A stretch of 64,000 nt of DNA, taken from Phlebotomus papatasi. Taxonomy: Eukaryota; Arthropoda; Insecta; Diptera; Psychodidae. Below, piece after piece: positions 55,118 to 64,000 of this stretch (positions are counted from its first letter, which is position 1; each line of letters starts with the position of its first letter). The translations under genes and the position numbers were made by a program. The notes beneath the pieces were generated by a model, which was given only the letters and a program-made list of their open reading frames with translations, searched no databases and was not told the origin of the DNA. The stretch spans positions 5,332,001 to 5,396,000 of the forward strand of contig NC_077223.1 of assembly GCF_024763615.1 (NCBI RefSeq). The letters are read 5' to 3'.

Positions 55118-55906
55118 GGAACTTAAGATAAAATGACCGGGATCTACAAGATGGTATGATCGTCATCTTGTTTTGATGTTTCTGTCCGCCGTTTTGGAAT
55201 AACTATTAAAACAAAAATCTCATCCGATTGACCTGAAATTTTAGTATGTTCTAGCTGATGTCAAGACCTTTTCAGAACATAAATAAAATCCGACCTAGAT
55301 CAAACGATTGTCTGGATATAGGGGCTCCAAGTCCGAAATTTTGACATTTTCATGAATTCAGAACTATAGGGAGTTTCTTTCACCAAATCATCACAAAGAA
55401 GGCAGCGCTATCGTTAGGCGATGAAATCTAACAAACAAACAAAAAGAAAAGTAATGCTTTTGTTTATAATAGCGTATTATGAGAATCTGAAAAACTGTTT
55501 TCGTAAAGATGAAAAATAAAAAATAAAATAAATTCACTTTTCGTTTATTTTTTAATTATGTTAGAGTAAATAAATATATAAAATAAAAGTCTCAACCATT
55601 TTTAATGGTTACTGAGGCATTTCGTTTAGGTTTCAAATATTGAAGATTAAAAAATAAAGATCCCCAAAATATGAGTATTACAAAATTTTAAAATTTGAGT
55701 CTCTGTATCTAAGTATAGGCTTGATGTAGACTAGAACATAGATACATTCTGAAAAGGTCTTGACATTAGCTACAACATACTAAAATTTCAGTCCAATAGG
55801 ACAAGTTTTAAGTTTTGATAGTTATACTCAAAATGGTGGAAAAAACGTCAAATCAAGATGGCGATCACTTCATCTTGTAGATCTCGTGAATCTTATCCTT
55901 AAGAAC
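55118..55906. mobile_element. 789-bp foldback with about 165-bp arms
   Basis: From GAACTTAAGATAAAATGA through ATCTACAAGATG, CTGAAATTTTAGTATGTT and TGTCAAGACCTTTTCAGAA, the left arm is matched in inverse at 55740-55906. The middle is unrelated and AT-rich. A CATACTAAAATTT word links it loosely to 19975-20460 and 62141-63200. It is noncoding and the class is unknown. Confidence 0.75.
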
Positions 55907-56171
55907 TGAAGATCTACATTCTCGTTTATTATCAAAAATTGTTGATTTTTTATTATTTATTAAAAAGTGCAAGCATTTTCCTTGATTTTTTTTAACATAG
56001 TAAAATTTTATAAAATTAATGCTAGTGGCACAAAATCCATTCATTAACAACTGAATACAAATAATTCTACTAATTTACTCCCCTTGTTTCACTTTAACTA
56101 TCCACTTTTAGAGGGTAAAGTTGAAAAATAGCGAAAAAAAGTGCAAATTCACCCGCAACGACGGTGCCATT

Positions 56172-56255
56172 TTGTCTTTATTTAAAAAAAAAAATTAAAC
56201 AAAAAATGAGGATAATATAGCGCTTTAGTTTGTTGCAATTTTTTCAGCCACCCTA
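56172..56255 (+). mobile_element. Solo right end of the Tc1/mariner-like element
   Basis: AACAAAAAATGAGGATAATA, AGCGCTTTAGTTTGTTGCAA and the terminal CAGCCACCCTA match 19593-19663. The remainder of the element is absent. Confidence 0.8.
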
Positions 56256-57521
56256 TAAATATTTTTTGCCAAAATTTATTTCCAAGTATACGGGTTATAG
56301 TGTACATTCATCCTTTGAAGTACTTTTACCTTGAGATAATTCACAGATATTCCCACGGAGCCCATAAAATGCTAAGTGGTGCTGCAGAAATGAAAATAAT
56401 TTTCCCCAAAAAATTGTGCCTTATCAATCATCTTGTTCAATTGCACACGATCATCGTGAGTAGAAAATGTTGGACACTTTGAGAGAGAGAGAGAAAGAGA
56501 GAAATTTCCATCGAGTAATTTTGATTTATGATACAAACATTTTGAGATGATTTGGCGCTTCGAGAAAAGTTTCTAACTCATGTCTTAAGATGTTCCTGTC
56601 AAGTGATCAATTGATCTAAATATTTGTATCCATACTTTACATTTTTTTTCTGCGCGCTTCGTCGGAAAGATGAGATTGAGAGCATTGGTGGTGCTTCTTT
56701 GACACAAATCTCCGTTGGGAGTTAACTCCCAAGACAATCGTCTCGTGTGGAATTTTATGATGTTGCATGATCGGATGACGAAAGAGCCGAAGATGCCGAC
56801 TTGCCAAGATATTTCCCAAATATTTCCCGTCTGTAGAAAAATAAACGGCTTCTTTCTGAGTCACAGGTCTACGGTATGAGGCGAAAACGGCCCACCGGGA
56901 GATAATGATGGAGTTTGGTAGAGGAATGAGCCAAAAGAGAGAGAGACTCCTCATATGTTTATTTACCCAATTAATCAATGCTCACTCGTTCTGGGGCACC
57001 TGAAAATTCTGTCTGATTTTCCTGAAAAGAAAAAAAAATCTCGCACAGCCAGATGAATGTTTATTTGGAAACATGCCGTTTTGTTTATAAAAACGTTAGG
57101 TAACAAATGGTCCAAATACCAAATTGGCTTCTGCGCTCACACATCCCACCCAATTATTTCATTTACAGAGAACCCTTTTTACTCTAATTCACTTTTATGC
57201 CCTCCATGACTTAATGAGCAACAGCTAGATTTTGAAAAAAAAAATGTAAGAAAAATTCTATATCTTATAGCAAAATTCAGTTAACAGACAAAGCCGATCT
57301 TATGCATAACTTTTGATTTATCTTTGTTAAAAGGAGTCCTTTGAAACAATGAACAGCTTGAAAGCTAAACACAACAGACATAGCTTGAGGACCATAGCTG
57401 CATCTTTGTGATACGGATGTTCTGAGGACAAATCCTTATCAAACACAGAAATTCTTGATCTCAGTAAACAGGGGCTGTAAGAATTATTACTAATAGGATA
57501 GGTAACATTATATTTATATTA
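56256..57521. other. Single-copy block with a GA microsatellite
   Basis: A GAGA run is at 56481-56503. A 113-codon minus-strand frame (56637-56978) is not recognised. There are no repeats with matched ends. Confidence 0.4.
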
Positions 57522-57733
57522 GGGGAAACTGGGGCACCACTAAACACGGGGCAGCACCAAACACTAATTTTTATTTCTAAACTACTTGGACTATCTCGAC
57601 CATTTCTTTAGTGGACAAGCATCCCTATAATGCCTATAAATTTCTATAAGTGTTGTCCTCTGAAGTCGACTATCTGATTAAAAAATCGCACTGTTTGGTG
57701 CTACCCCATGTTTGGTGGTGCCTCAGTTTCCCC
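57522..57733. mobile_element. 212-bp MITE, GGGGAAACTGGGGCACCAC ends
   Basis: GGGGAAACTGGGGCACCACT faces GGGGAAACTGAGGCACCACC in inverse, flanked by TA. An AAACACGGGG/CCCCATGTTTGG pair lies just inside. It is short and noncoding. Confidence 0.85.
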
Positions 57734-57889
57734 TACTCAAAACCCTTAAATTTTTAAATGTTCTGCAACTAAACCTTAATGGCAAGTTTAAACAGGGATT
57801 TTTTGAAATATACATTACTGTTCTATACGCCACAGAAAATATTAGAAATCTACCTATAACTGGTTCGAATATTGTATTTGACGTAATTG

Positions 57890-59040
57890 TGTCCAAGACA
57901 AAAGCCAAAATATCGAAGACACAATCTCGATGGATCGGAATCTCAAAAGGACCAAAATGCCAAAAAGTCAAACTCCCGAAAAGCTAAAATTCCGAATGCA
58001 AAAATCCTCAAAGCCCCAATCTCGAATCGAAAATCCTAAATAGACAAAATTCTCAGTTGGCCAAGATTCCGAAATCTTGAAACAGCAAAATCCCTGAAAG
58101 CCGAAATTCTTCATTCCAAAATCCCGAATAGCTAAAATTCTGAATGGAACAAAATCCCGAAAAACCGAAATCCCCGAAAACTAAAATCCTTGAAAGCTGA
58201 AATCCCGAAAGCCAAAATTCCGAAAAGGTCAAAATCATGATAAGCCCTATATCTCGAAAGCAAAAAATCTCAAATGCGTCGAAATCTCAAATAGCCAAAA
58301 TTCTGAATGCGCTAACATCCCAAAAGCCGAAATCTTGAAAAACAAAAATCCTTAATAGCTAAAATCCCTAACACTAAAAATCCGACCGTTAAAATCCCAG
58401 AAGCCAAATTCCGAAAAGGCCAAATCCCGAAAAGGCCTATATCCCGAAAGCCAAAATCATAAATGGATCGAAATCTCGAATAGCGAAAGATCTAATTGGA
58501 CAAAACTCCCAAAAGCCGAAATCCCGAGCGCCAAAATTCCTAGCGTTAAAATAACAAAAGCCAAATTCCGAAAAGTCCAAATCCCAAAAAGGCCTATATC
58601 CTGAAAGCCAAAATCATAAATGAGTCTAAATCTCGAATGGCGAAAATTTTGAATAGGCTAAACTCCCAAAAGCCGAAATCCCGAAAAATTAAAATCCTTA
58701 ATAACCAAAATTCCGAGCGCCAAAAATCCGACCGTTAAAATCCCAAAAATCAAATTCCGAAAAGGTCAAATCCCGAAAAGGCCTATATGCCGAAAGCCAA
58801 AATCATAAATGAGTCCGAATCTCGAATAGGCAAAATTTTGAACGGGTAAACTCGAAAAAAGCCAAAATCCCAAAATACCAAAATTCTGACTGCGAAAATC
58901 CTGAAAGCCAAATTCCGAAAAGGCTTAATTCCTGAATAGGTCAAAATTCTGAATGCTAAAATCCCGAATGCGAAAATTCCGAAAAAAGCCTAAATCCGAA
59001 AAGACCAAAATCCTGAATGATCTAAATCCTGAAAGAGGCG
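57890..59040. repeat. Hierarchical array of CCGAAA/CCAAAAT words
   Basis: More than forty loose copies of an 11-25 bp word of the type AAATCCCGAAAGCCAAAAT run in one orientation. A larger period is visible. AGGCCTATAT-type marks fall at about 58246, 58433, 58591 and 58779, each followed by CCGAAAGCCAAAATCATAAA and an AAATCTCGAATAG segment. That gives a higher-order unit of about 155-190 bp. Related words form the ends of 14626-14893 and 48208-48488. Open frames here are by-products. Confidence 0.8.
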
Positions 59041-59078
59041 AAATTATACGGACGGATAATTCAGTTCCTCTGATGTTC

Positions 59079-59262
59079 GACAGAGGATTGTTTTCTTCTC
59101 AAAACCAAAAAAGACATAATTTTCTCCAAAGCTTTGGACCTTTGGTATGAAATTGTATAAATTTGGTATGAAACTGAACTGAGGATGACCCATACCAAAG
59201 AGTCGAAATCTTTGGGCAAAATTAAGTATTTTTGATTTTGACCAGAAGACAATCCTCTGAGG
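59079..59262. repeat. Foldback with about 75-bp arms
   Basis: CAGAGGATTGTTTTCTTCTC, AAAACC, AAGCTTTGG and CTTTGGTATG on the left recur in inverse order on the right (59185-59262). It lies between the CCAAAATCC array and the 427-bp MITE copy. Confidence 0.6.
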
Positions 59263-59289
59263 AATACTTTTAGAACTGAAGATAGCATA

Positions 59290-59711
59290 GGGTAAGTGTG
59301 CCAAATTTCGGCATAGTTGCATGCAAGCGTCAAAGTCTCAAGTTTAAAATGTAATATTTTAAATACAAATTGGTTTTTTTATTCATTCTCCTGAAAGAGT
59401 ATTGCTGGGAACCGTGTAAAGAGTTTACCGTCTTTATTTTCTCTAAAATCATTCTTAATACATTTTAAAATGAATAAAAATATAGACATAGCTTTGGTGC
59501 CCTATTTCGGCTACCTTCATTCTCATAGTTCCGTGTCCTTCGGGAATTCCTCCAATATCTTTTTTACGTCATCTCGTATGTTGAAGCTACATTTTTTGTT
59601 ATTCTTTTGCATTGTATAATCTCTGTACGTAAAATATAAAAGTTCATGGAAATTCGAGGAACAAAAAAGGTGGCCGAAATTGCAAGATGGCCGGAATTTG
59701 GCACACTTACC
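59290..59711. mobile_element. 427-bp MITE, GGGTAAGTGTGCC ends, copy 3
   Basis: It is near-identical in layout to 33718-34144 with TA on both sides. The last terminal C and a few internal bases are lost, giving about 422 bp. Confidence 0.9.
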
Positions 59712-59938
59712 TATAACTGATTCGCTCCTAGGACAAATTATCCTTGATGTCTGTTATAATCCACCAAATGTGTCTTAACTAAATGAAAATATGAACAAAA
59801 GCAATGCTCGTAATGCTCATAGGGGATTTTGCATTTAAGGAGAATTAAAATCAAAATGCCTTCGTTTAAATGAGCCCTAAATTGGGGAGTATTAAACCCG
59901 TCTATCCGAATTTACGGTTTAAAACATTTTTGAGAGTA

Positions 59939-60174
59939 GGGTAATAATGGGGTAATTCGGAATCATGTCTATTTTTGGAATACTGAGATTTTCTCACCGT
60001 TTCAGATGATCCGAGATATAAAAGTTGAAGAAAACCACGAAGAAGTACAAGACTTTACATTAGAGAGTACTTCTTTGTTGTTTTTTTTTCCTTTTCAATC
60101 TAAATCAGTTAGGAAATCTCAAAGTTCCAAATTAGACATGGTTCCAAATTACCCCATCTTACCTTAAATTTAAT
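59939..60174. mobile_element. 236-bp MITE, GGGTAAKATGGGGTAATT ends, copy 1
   Basis: GGGTAATAATGGGGTAATTC faces AGGTAAGATGGGGTAATTTG in inverse, flanked by TA. The ends continue into GGAAYCATGTCTA and GAGATTTTC. A second copy is 63517-63727, with matching GTACTT and GTAAAGTCTTGTACTTC segments (inverted here). Confidence 0.85.
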
Positions 60175-61694
60175 AATAAAAATCGGATTTAGATGTGCAA
60201 ATGGGTTAATGGGGGTAAAGTACCTTACATTTATATTCAATATCAATTCCAATAATCCATCGTATTAGCATACCATGTCTGCTACAAAGTCGAAAGTATT
60301 ATTCTAGGCCCGAGGCGCTAAGTTCCACAGGGAACAAAAGCTCCTAAAAGCAAAAAAAGAAAAAACAAATGAAAAACATCGAGCAGCAAATAGCAATAAT
60401 TTTCAAAGGTGGATTTGTGCTAAAACAATCAGGCTGTGCATTTTAATTCAAATGGCACTGAAAGTGGGTCTCGTAAGTGTTTTCCTCCGCGGAAAAGCAG
60501 CATTCAGGGGGAACCAATCTTCGATGGGGCTTCCCAGTTGATTCATTCACGTTCTGCACAATTACCTCGCAGCAGCCCTTAAATCGACATTGGGGTTGGG
60601 GGAAGGAAAATGGGATGAAATCAATAGATTGGTAGAGCTTTGAAAATTTAGAGTGCGAGAAAATGTGTGCCAACCATTGAAAGTCTAAACAGTATTGGGA
60701 TGTGATCGGTTTCTGCCAATCTTTCCATGCAGATTAATTTCCCCATGGGGATTTTCTTGCCATGTAAAAGTACCCAATAAATAATTTTCCCAATTTTCTC
60801 AGCTTTTCCAAGACACTGTCAAGCATTTGTGGAGGATTTTCATTCCAAATTCTGGCACTGAGCTGTAATTCAGCAACGAAAGCTCCAGCAAATTGGATTC
60901 ATTTTAGGGGATTGACGTAGAAAAATGGTTGTCTTGAGAGAGTGGAGTAGTTTAATTAAAGTTGGAAGTAAATTTCTAGGTTGTTTGGTTAAGTTTAGGA
61001 AAAATTGCCTGTGAAAAATTTAATATTAATTGGTAAATCGGAAGTCAAAGTCTGTGTTCACTGAAAAAGCTTTCAGCTTCTACGATCAAACGAACGTGTA
61101 CAATTAATTATTTTTTCAAGACTAATTGCATAAATTACTGCCCTTTAATTTTCGTTTTAATTCAAATCAGCCAATTTTGATTAGCCCGAAGTACAAGATG
61201 ACTTCTAATTTCCATCAACTCCAGTAAATCATTCGCCCTATACTTTACTTTAGCTTGAAAAGGGTTTACACGGTACAATTGTCGACACATGATTACGAGA
61301 AAAGCTAAGGAAAAAATGCGTCCAGAAAGGAGATAGATAATAAAACATTCCTTTTGAAGCTATTGTGGCATGATGAGACAGACTGAAATGTAAATATACT
61401 TCATCAATGATGAATACTTGGCGGCCTTTTGAGGGTGCAAAAGAGTACCAATGTGGATTTTTTCTTTGATTTCGCTGAAGTGGGAAAAAAAGCGCGGGAA
61501 AGGGTTTTGAGAACATGATGAGAGTGTTGAAAAGACTACGTTTATTAGCTTTCTAGACGGAAATACGAAATTCTTTCTTTTCATTTATACCATCTTTCGC
61601 TTACACATCAAACTTTGTGCCTGAATTTAAGGGCACAGTCTAAAAGTTCTGCAAACTGCTCGGATTGACCTCAAGGCAAAGTCTAATAATACGG
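60175..61694. other. Single-copy block, no gene recognised
   Basis: 60420-60900 is GC-richer. The frames at 60443-60673, 61250-61516 and 61360-61584 are unrecognised and overlap each other or lack a start. No repeats were seen. Confidence 0.4.
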
Positions 61695-62197
61695 AAATAC
61701 CAGTGATAAGCCCAGATAAGCTTATGGTGGCTGAGATTCTTTATAGGCGAACTCGAAATGCGTGCAACTCGAAGTCCTTGTAAGCCGAAGTTTTTGAAAA
61801 TTCGATCGTGAATGAATTTTGTGGTAAAGAATCGCATCGAGTCAATGCTATCCATTGCTGCTACCAAGAGTAGTTTGCTCAACGCGACTGTACGTTTGTT
61901 TCACGTTTTAAATTCGATTGAGCTAAATTGAATTTGTTTTGATGTTTAAAACAAGAAGAAGAGTGCGAAAGAATGAGATAGACATATGCAAAACGTTTAG
62001 AAAGAAAGGGATGCGAATCTCGACTTCATGAAATTTTCCTGGTCTAAAAGGTATGCCGGAGGAATTACTCCCAAAATGCAACTCATTACCGGATTTTCAA
62101 ATAATTCGAGTTGAAAGGACCCGGACTTGCGCGTATTTCGAGATCGCCTATAGAGAATCTCAGCTACCATAAGCTTATCTGAACTTACCACTGACTG
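61695..62197. repeat. Foldback with about 105-bp arms
   Basis: CAGATAAGCTTATGGTGGCT, TATAGGCGAACTCGAAAT and GTCC on the left are matched in inverse at 62090-62197. The middle contains AAGAAGAAGAGTGCGAAAGA and an AAAGGGATGCGAA segment also found at about 24180-24245. It overlaps the start of the 62141-62995 repeat. Confidence 0.65.
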
Positions 62198-62349
62198 CTC
62201 ATTTTCAATTTTAAATAGTTTGAGTACTGAAAGCCAACAAAAGAAAAGGAAAATTCATTTAAATCGATTATTAAACATTAAAGTCCGGTATTAGTAAGGG
62301 ATGAATATGATCCACCGTTAGAATGGTCTCAATCTTAAATCTCAGATTT

Positions 62350-62726
62350 CTACTTACTTACTTACTTACTTATCCGGCGCTACAACCAGTTACTGGTCTT
62401 GGCCGGACTCAGGACCCGTCGCCACTCGAGCCTGTTACGCGCCACTGTTCTCCAATTCCGCACCCCTAATGAACTGGCGTCCTGGTCCACGCCGTCGGTC
62501 CATCTGAGGCTGGGTCGGCCTCTCCTTCTCGTAGCATAAAGTCCGCCCCTAAAGACTTTCCAGGCTGGGTCGTCCTCATCCTTGCAAACCAGATGACCCA
62601 CCCACCGGAGCCTATTGAGGCGTATTTGCTTGACGACAGTTACCTCTCGGTAGCGCTCATATACCTCATGGTTGTATAGGTTCCGGAATCGTCCCTCCTC
62701 ACTTACGGGGTCAAAAATCCGTTGTA
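62350..62726 (-). mobile_element. 5'-truncated non-LTR retrotransposon with 13-bp target duplication
   Basis: AAATCTCAGATTT flanks both sides exactly (62337-62349, 62727-62739). The insert is oriented on the minus strand, ends with CGCCGGATAAGTAAGTAAGT, and keeps only the last part of the reverse transcriptase frame plus a very short 3' region. Severe 5' truncation and a tandem AAGT tail are hallmarks of target-primed reverse transcription. The clade is not decidable from this piece. Confidence 0.85.
62380..62726 (-). pseudogene. C-terminal end of a LINE reverse transcriptase
   Basis: The frame is intact for about 115 codons. It reads an RRIF-like start (LQRIFDPVSEEGRFR), YNHEVYERYRE, IRLNRLRWVGHLV, RRGRPSLRWTDGV and VRNWRTVARNRLEWRRVL. 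These are the usual conserved segments after the catalytic core in many insect non-LTR retrotransposon polyproteins. The endonuclease and polymerase domains are missing, so it is inactive. The apparent first residues (MKSEI) come from the target duplication. Its lack of stops suggests a fairly recent insertion. Confidence 0.8.
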
Positions 62727-62995
62727 AAATCTCAGATTTCACATAATAAAAAAAATCATGGGAATCGCTTCAAAAACATCGAAAATGCACTTTAGTCACA
62801 ATATTTTTGATTAGAGCTCAGGTCAGAGAACATCGAGGGAGGCATGCTACCCACAATTGGAAAGGTCTCCACTTCAACTACAACATACTAAAATTTAAAG
62901 AAAGTGTATCGTATAGTTTTAGAAATATTCGAGGTCTAATTTTCGAAAATCAATTTATCGATTAATCGAATCTTTGACTAAATCGGGTGAAGGTG

Positions 62996-63516
62996 AGGTA
63001 TTTATAGTTATAATATTTCATCAGAGGTTTCCAAAGCACTAAAATTTTTCAAATTCTGATAATTAGAACCGGAGATATGGTCACTTAAGTATTAAATTAT
63101 GTTTTCTTTTAATCGAAAGGTTTTAGGCTCAACCATAACTTACTAAAATTTGAGCCCGTTCGATGCCATAGGGGCTGAGCTATTGAGAAAACAAAATTTA
63201 GGTGTTCCAAAATGGCGGAAGGGAGTAGGGCGTGGGTCTGACACCATCTATTTTTAGCGGCCCATTGACATTTAACCTATGTCGAAACTCCGTTCTCTCT
63301 CCAGAAGCGTTTATACTCCGGACGGGACGGACGGACGGGGCGTCCACGAAAATCGTTTTTTGACGCATATGATATTTGTGATCTTTGAGTGTCAAAACGT
63401 GTAAATCCAAAATTTGGGCCCGATCTGAGGTCGGATTTCACCTAGAACCACAAAAGCTGACAAGATTATAAAGAATCTCAGTCAGTTAAACAAATAATGG
63501 AACATTTTAAGGAGTA
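62996..63516. repeat. Old repeat-like sequence, limits unclear
   Basis: CATAACTTACTAAAATTTGAG and TTCCAAAATGGCGG resemble parts of the foldback 55118-55906 (about 55780-55860). A GGACGGGACGGACGGACGG run lies near 63318. A 70-codon frame (63198-63410) has no support. Confidence 0.35.
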
Positions 63517-63727
63517 GGGTAAGATGGGGTAATTTGAAATCATGTCTAATTTGAACTTTGAGATTTTCAAATAGTTTTAGATGGCAAAAGGAAAAACCAA
63601 TGAAGCACTTCTCTCGAATGTAAAGTCTTGTACTTCCTCATGATTTTCTTTTTCTCATTAACCATCTGAAACAGTGAGAAAATCTCAAAATTCCAAAATC
63701 ATGATTCCGAATTACCCCATCTTACAT
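63517..63727. mobile_element. GGGTAAGATGGGGTAATTTG-ended MITE, copy 2
   Basis: The left end GGGTAAGATGGGGTAATTTG and right inverse TGTAAGATGGGGTAATTCGG are followed by ATCATG. It is the second copy of the 59939-60174 family. The right terminal CCC has decayed and merges with the T-rich tail of the next element. Confidence 0.8.
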
Positions 63728-63925
63728 TTATTTTTTTTTTTCATTTATTTCAAGTACTGCTTTTGAGCTAGAGCTCTTGAAAGCAAAAATTTAGACAGAG
63801 ATATATGTAGGTGTACAAAGACTTCAATGTTTGTGTGATAGCGGCCACCGCCGTCTTAGCGTTGGTAACCAACCTCCAGAGTAAAACGGTGGAAAACTCT
63901 TTCTCAGGTTGTATGAGCCATCTGC
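63728..63925 (-). mobile_element. TAAA-tailed retroelement, copy 2
   Basis: On the minus strand CTGAGAAAGAGTTTTCCACC, TTACCAACGCTAAGACGGCG and TTTCAAGAGCTC lead into CTTGAAATAAATG and an A-run. This matches the order in 42636-43040. Here it is uninterrupted and gives the expected length of about 200 bp. Confidence 0.65.
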
Positions 63926-64000
63926 ATCAAAAAACAGGAATAAGATATATACATATGAGAGTATGGATAGGAAAAGAAAAAAAATACCCTAGATTACCCT

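Larger units (their letters stand above)
62141..62995. repeat. Dispersed repeat interrupted by a LINE (related to 19975-20460)
   Basis: The block order equals that of 19975-20460 except for the LINE insertion 62350-62726. Comparison with that copy gives the pre-insertion structure. Both end with TTTTCGAAAAT followed by a TCGATTAATCGAA-type word. Confidence 0.7.

Noticed and set aside
57712..57987. Overlapping 80-90 residue frames on both strands
   Set aside because: They cross the end of a MITE and enter the CCAAAATCC array. Neither strand has coding character.

Overview
The window reads as insect nuclear DNA, most likely from a dipteran such as a nematoceran fly. This rests on the AT-rich composition, dense short transposon derivatives with TA and TTAA target duplications, tRNA-derived SINEs and dipteran-looking LINE fragments. 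There is no bacterial or organellar gene order. I see no convincing intact protein-coding gene in 64 kb, so the window is best read as intergenic or long-intron sequence. Most open frames either lie inside repeats, lack an ATG, or have a length expected by chance at this composition. One weak exon candidate (25613-25788, minus) and one unusually long frame without an early ATG (31282-31866) are recorded with low confidence.

The dominant content is DNA transposon debris, mostly non-autonomous elements whose two ends I matched by eye. The largest group has TA target duplications and ends starting GGGGAA, GGGTAA or close variants. Examples lie at 3166-5365, 3675-3908, 4985-5200, 6626-6832, 7957-8472, 9130-9325, 9876-10302, 11379-12446, 18726-18913, 27423-27630, 29479-30379, 33718-34144, 41570-42532, 47127-47949, 57522-57733, 59290-59711, 59939-60174 and 63517-63727. 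Three of the longest (11379-12446, 41570-42532, 47127-47949) carry decayed reading frames resembling the N-terminal DNA-binding region of pogo-class transposases, which suggests the source of this radiation. A second TA group has ends CAGTAGACTCTC (768, 10308, 42725, 49157). A third has TA plus CCCA ends (4165, 10795, 16151). A Tc1/mariner-like element with a transposase N-terminus is at 19163-19663. TTAA-flanked, piggyBac-like elements are at 9768-10762, 22391-22621, 29718-30229, 33652-35682 (one end TTGA) and possibly 44321-46030.

Retroelements are fewer. There are two copies of one roughly 320-bp tRNA-derived SINE (23472-23786 plus, 54062-54390 minus), three other tRNA-headed SINE-like pieces, and a 5'-truncated LINE 3' end with a 13-bp target duplication (62350-62726). 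There are also a related older LINE scrap (14144-14310), a 48-bp L2-type tail flanked by 12-bp duplications (5386-5433), a TAAA-tailed retroelement in two copies and a possible solo LTR (8700-9120).

Unusual architectures include a four-unit array of about 140-bp palindromes (37415-38002) and a 1.1-kb hierarchical array built from CCGAAA/CCAAAAT words (57890-59040) that also form the ends of smaller elements. Others are a 367-bp tandem duplication inside a 1.7-kb element, several nests two or three insertions deep, and long-armed foldbacks. Between these lie single-copy blocks of somewhat higher GC, such as 12447-14050, 35683-37414, 43041-44316, 49940-51278 and 60175-61694, in which I recognise nothing.
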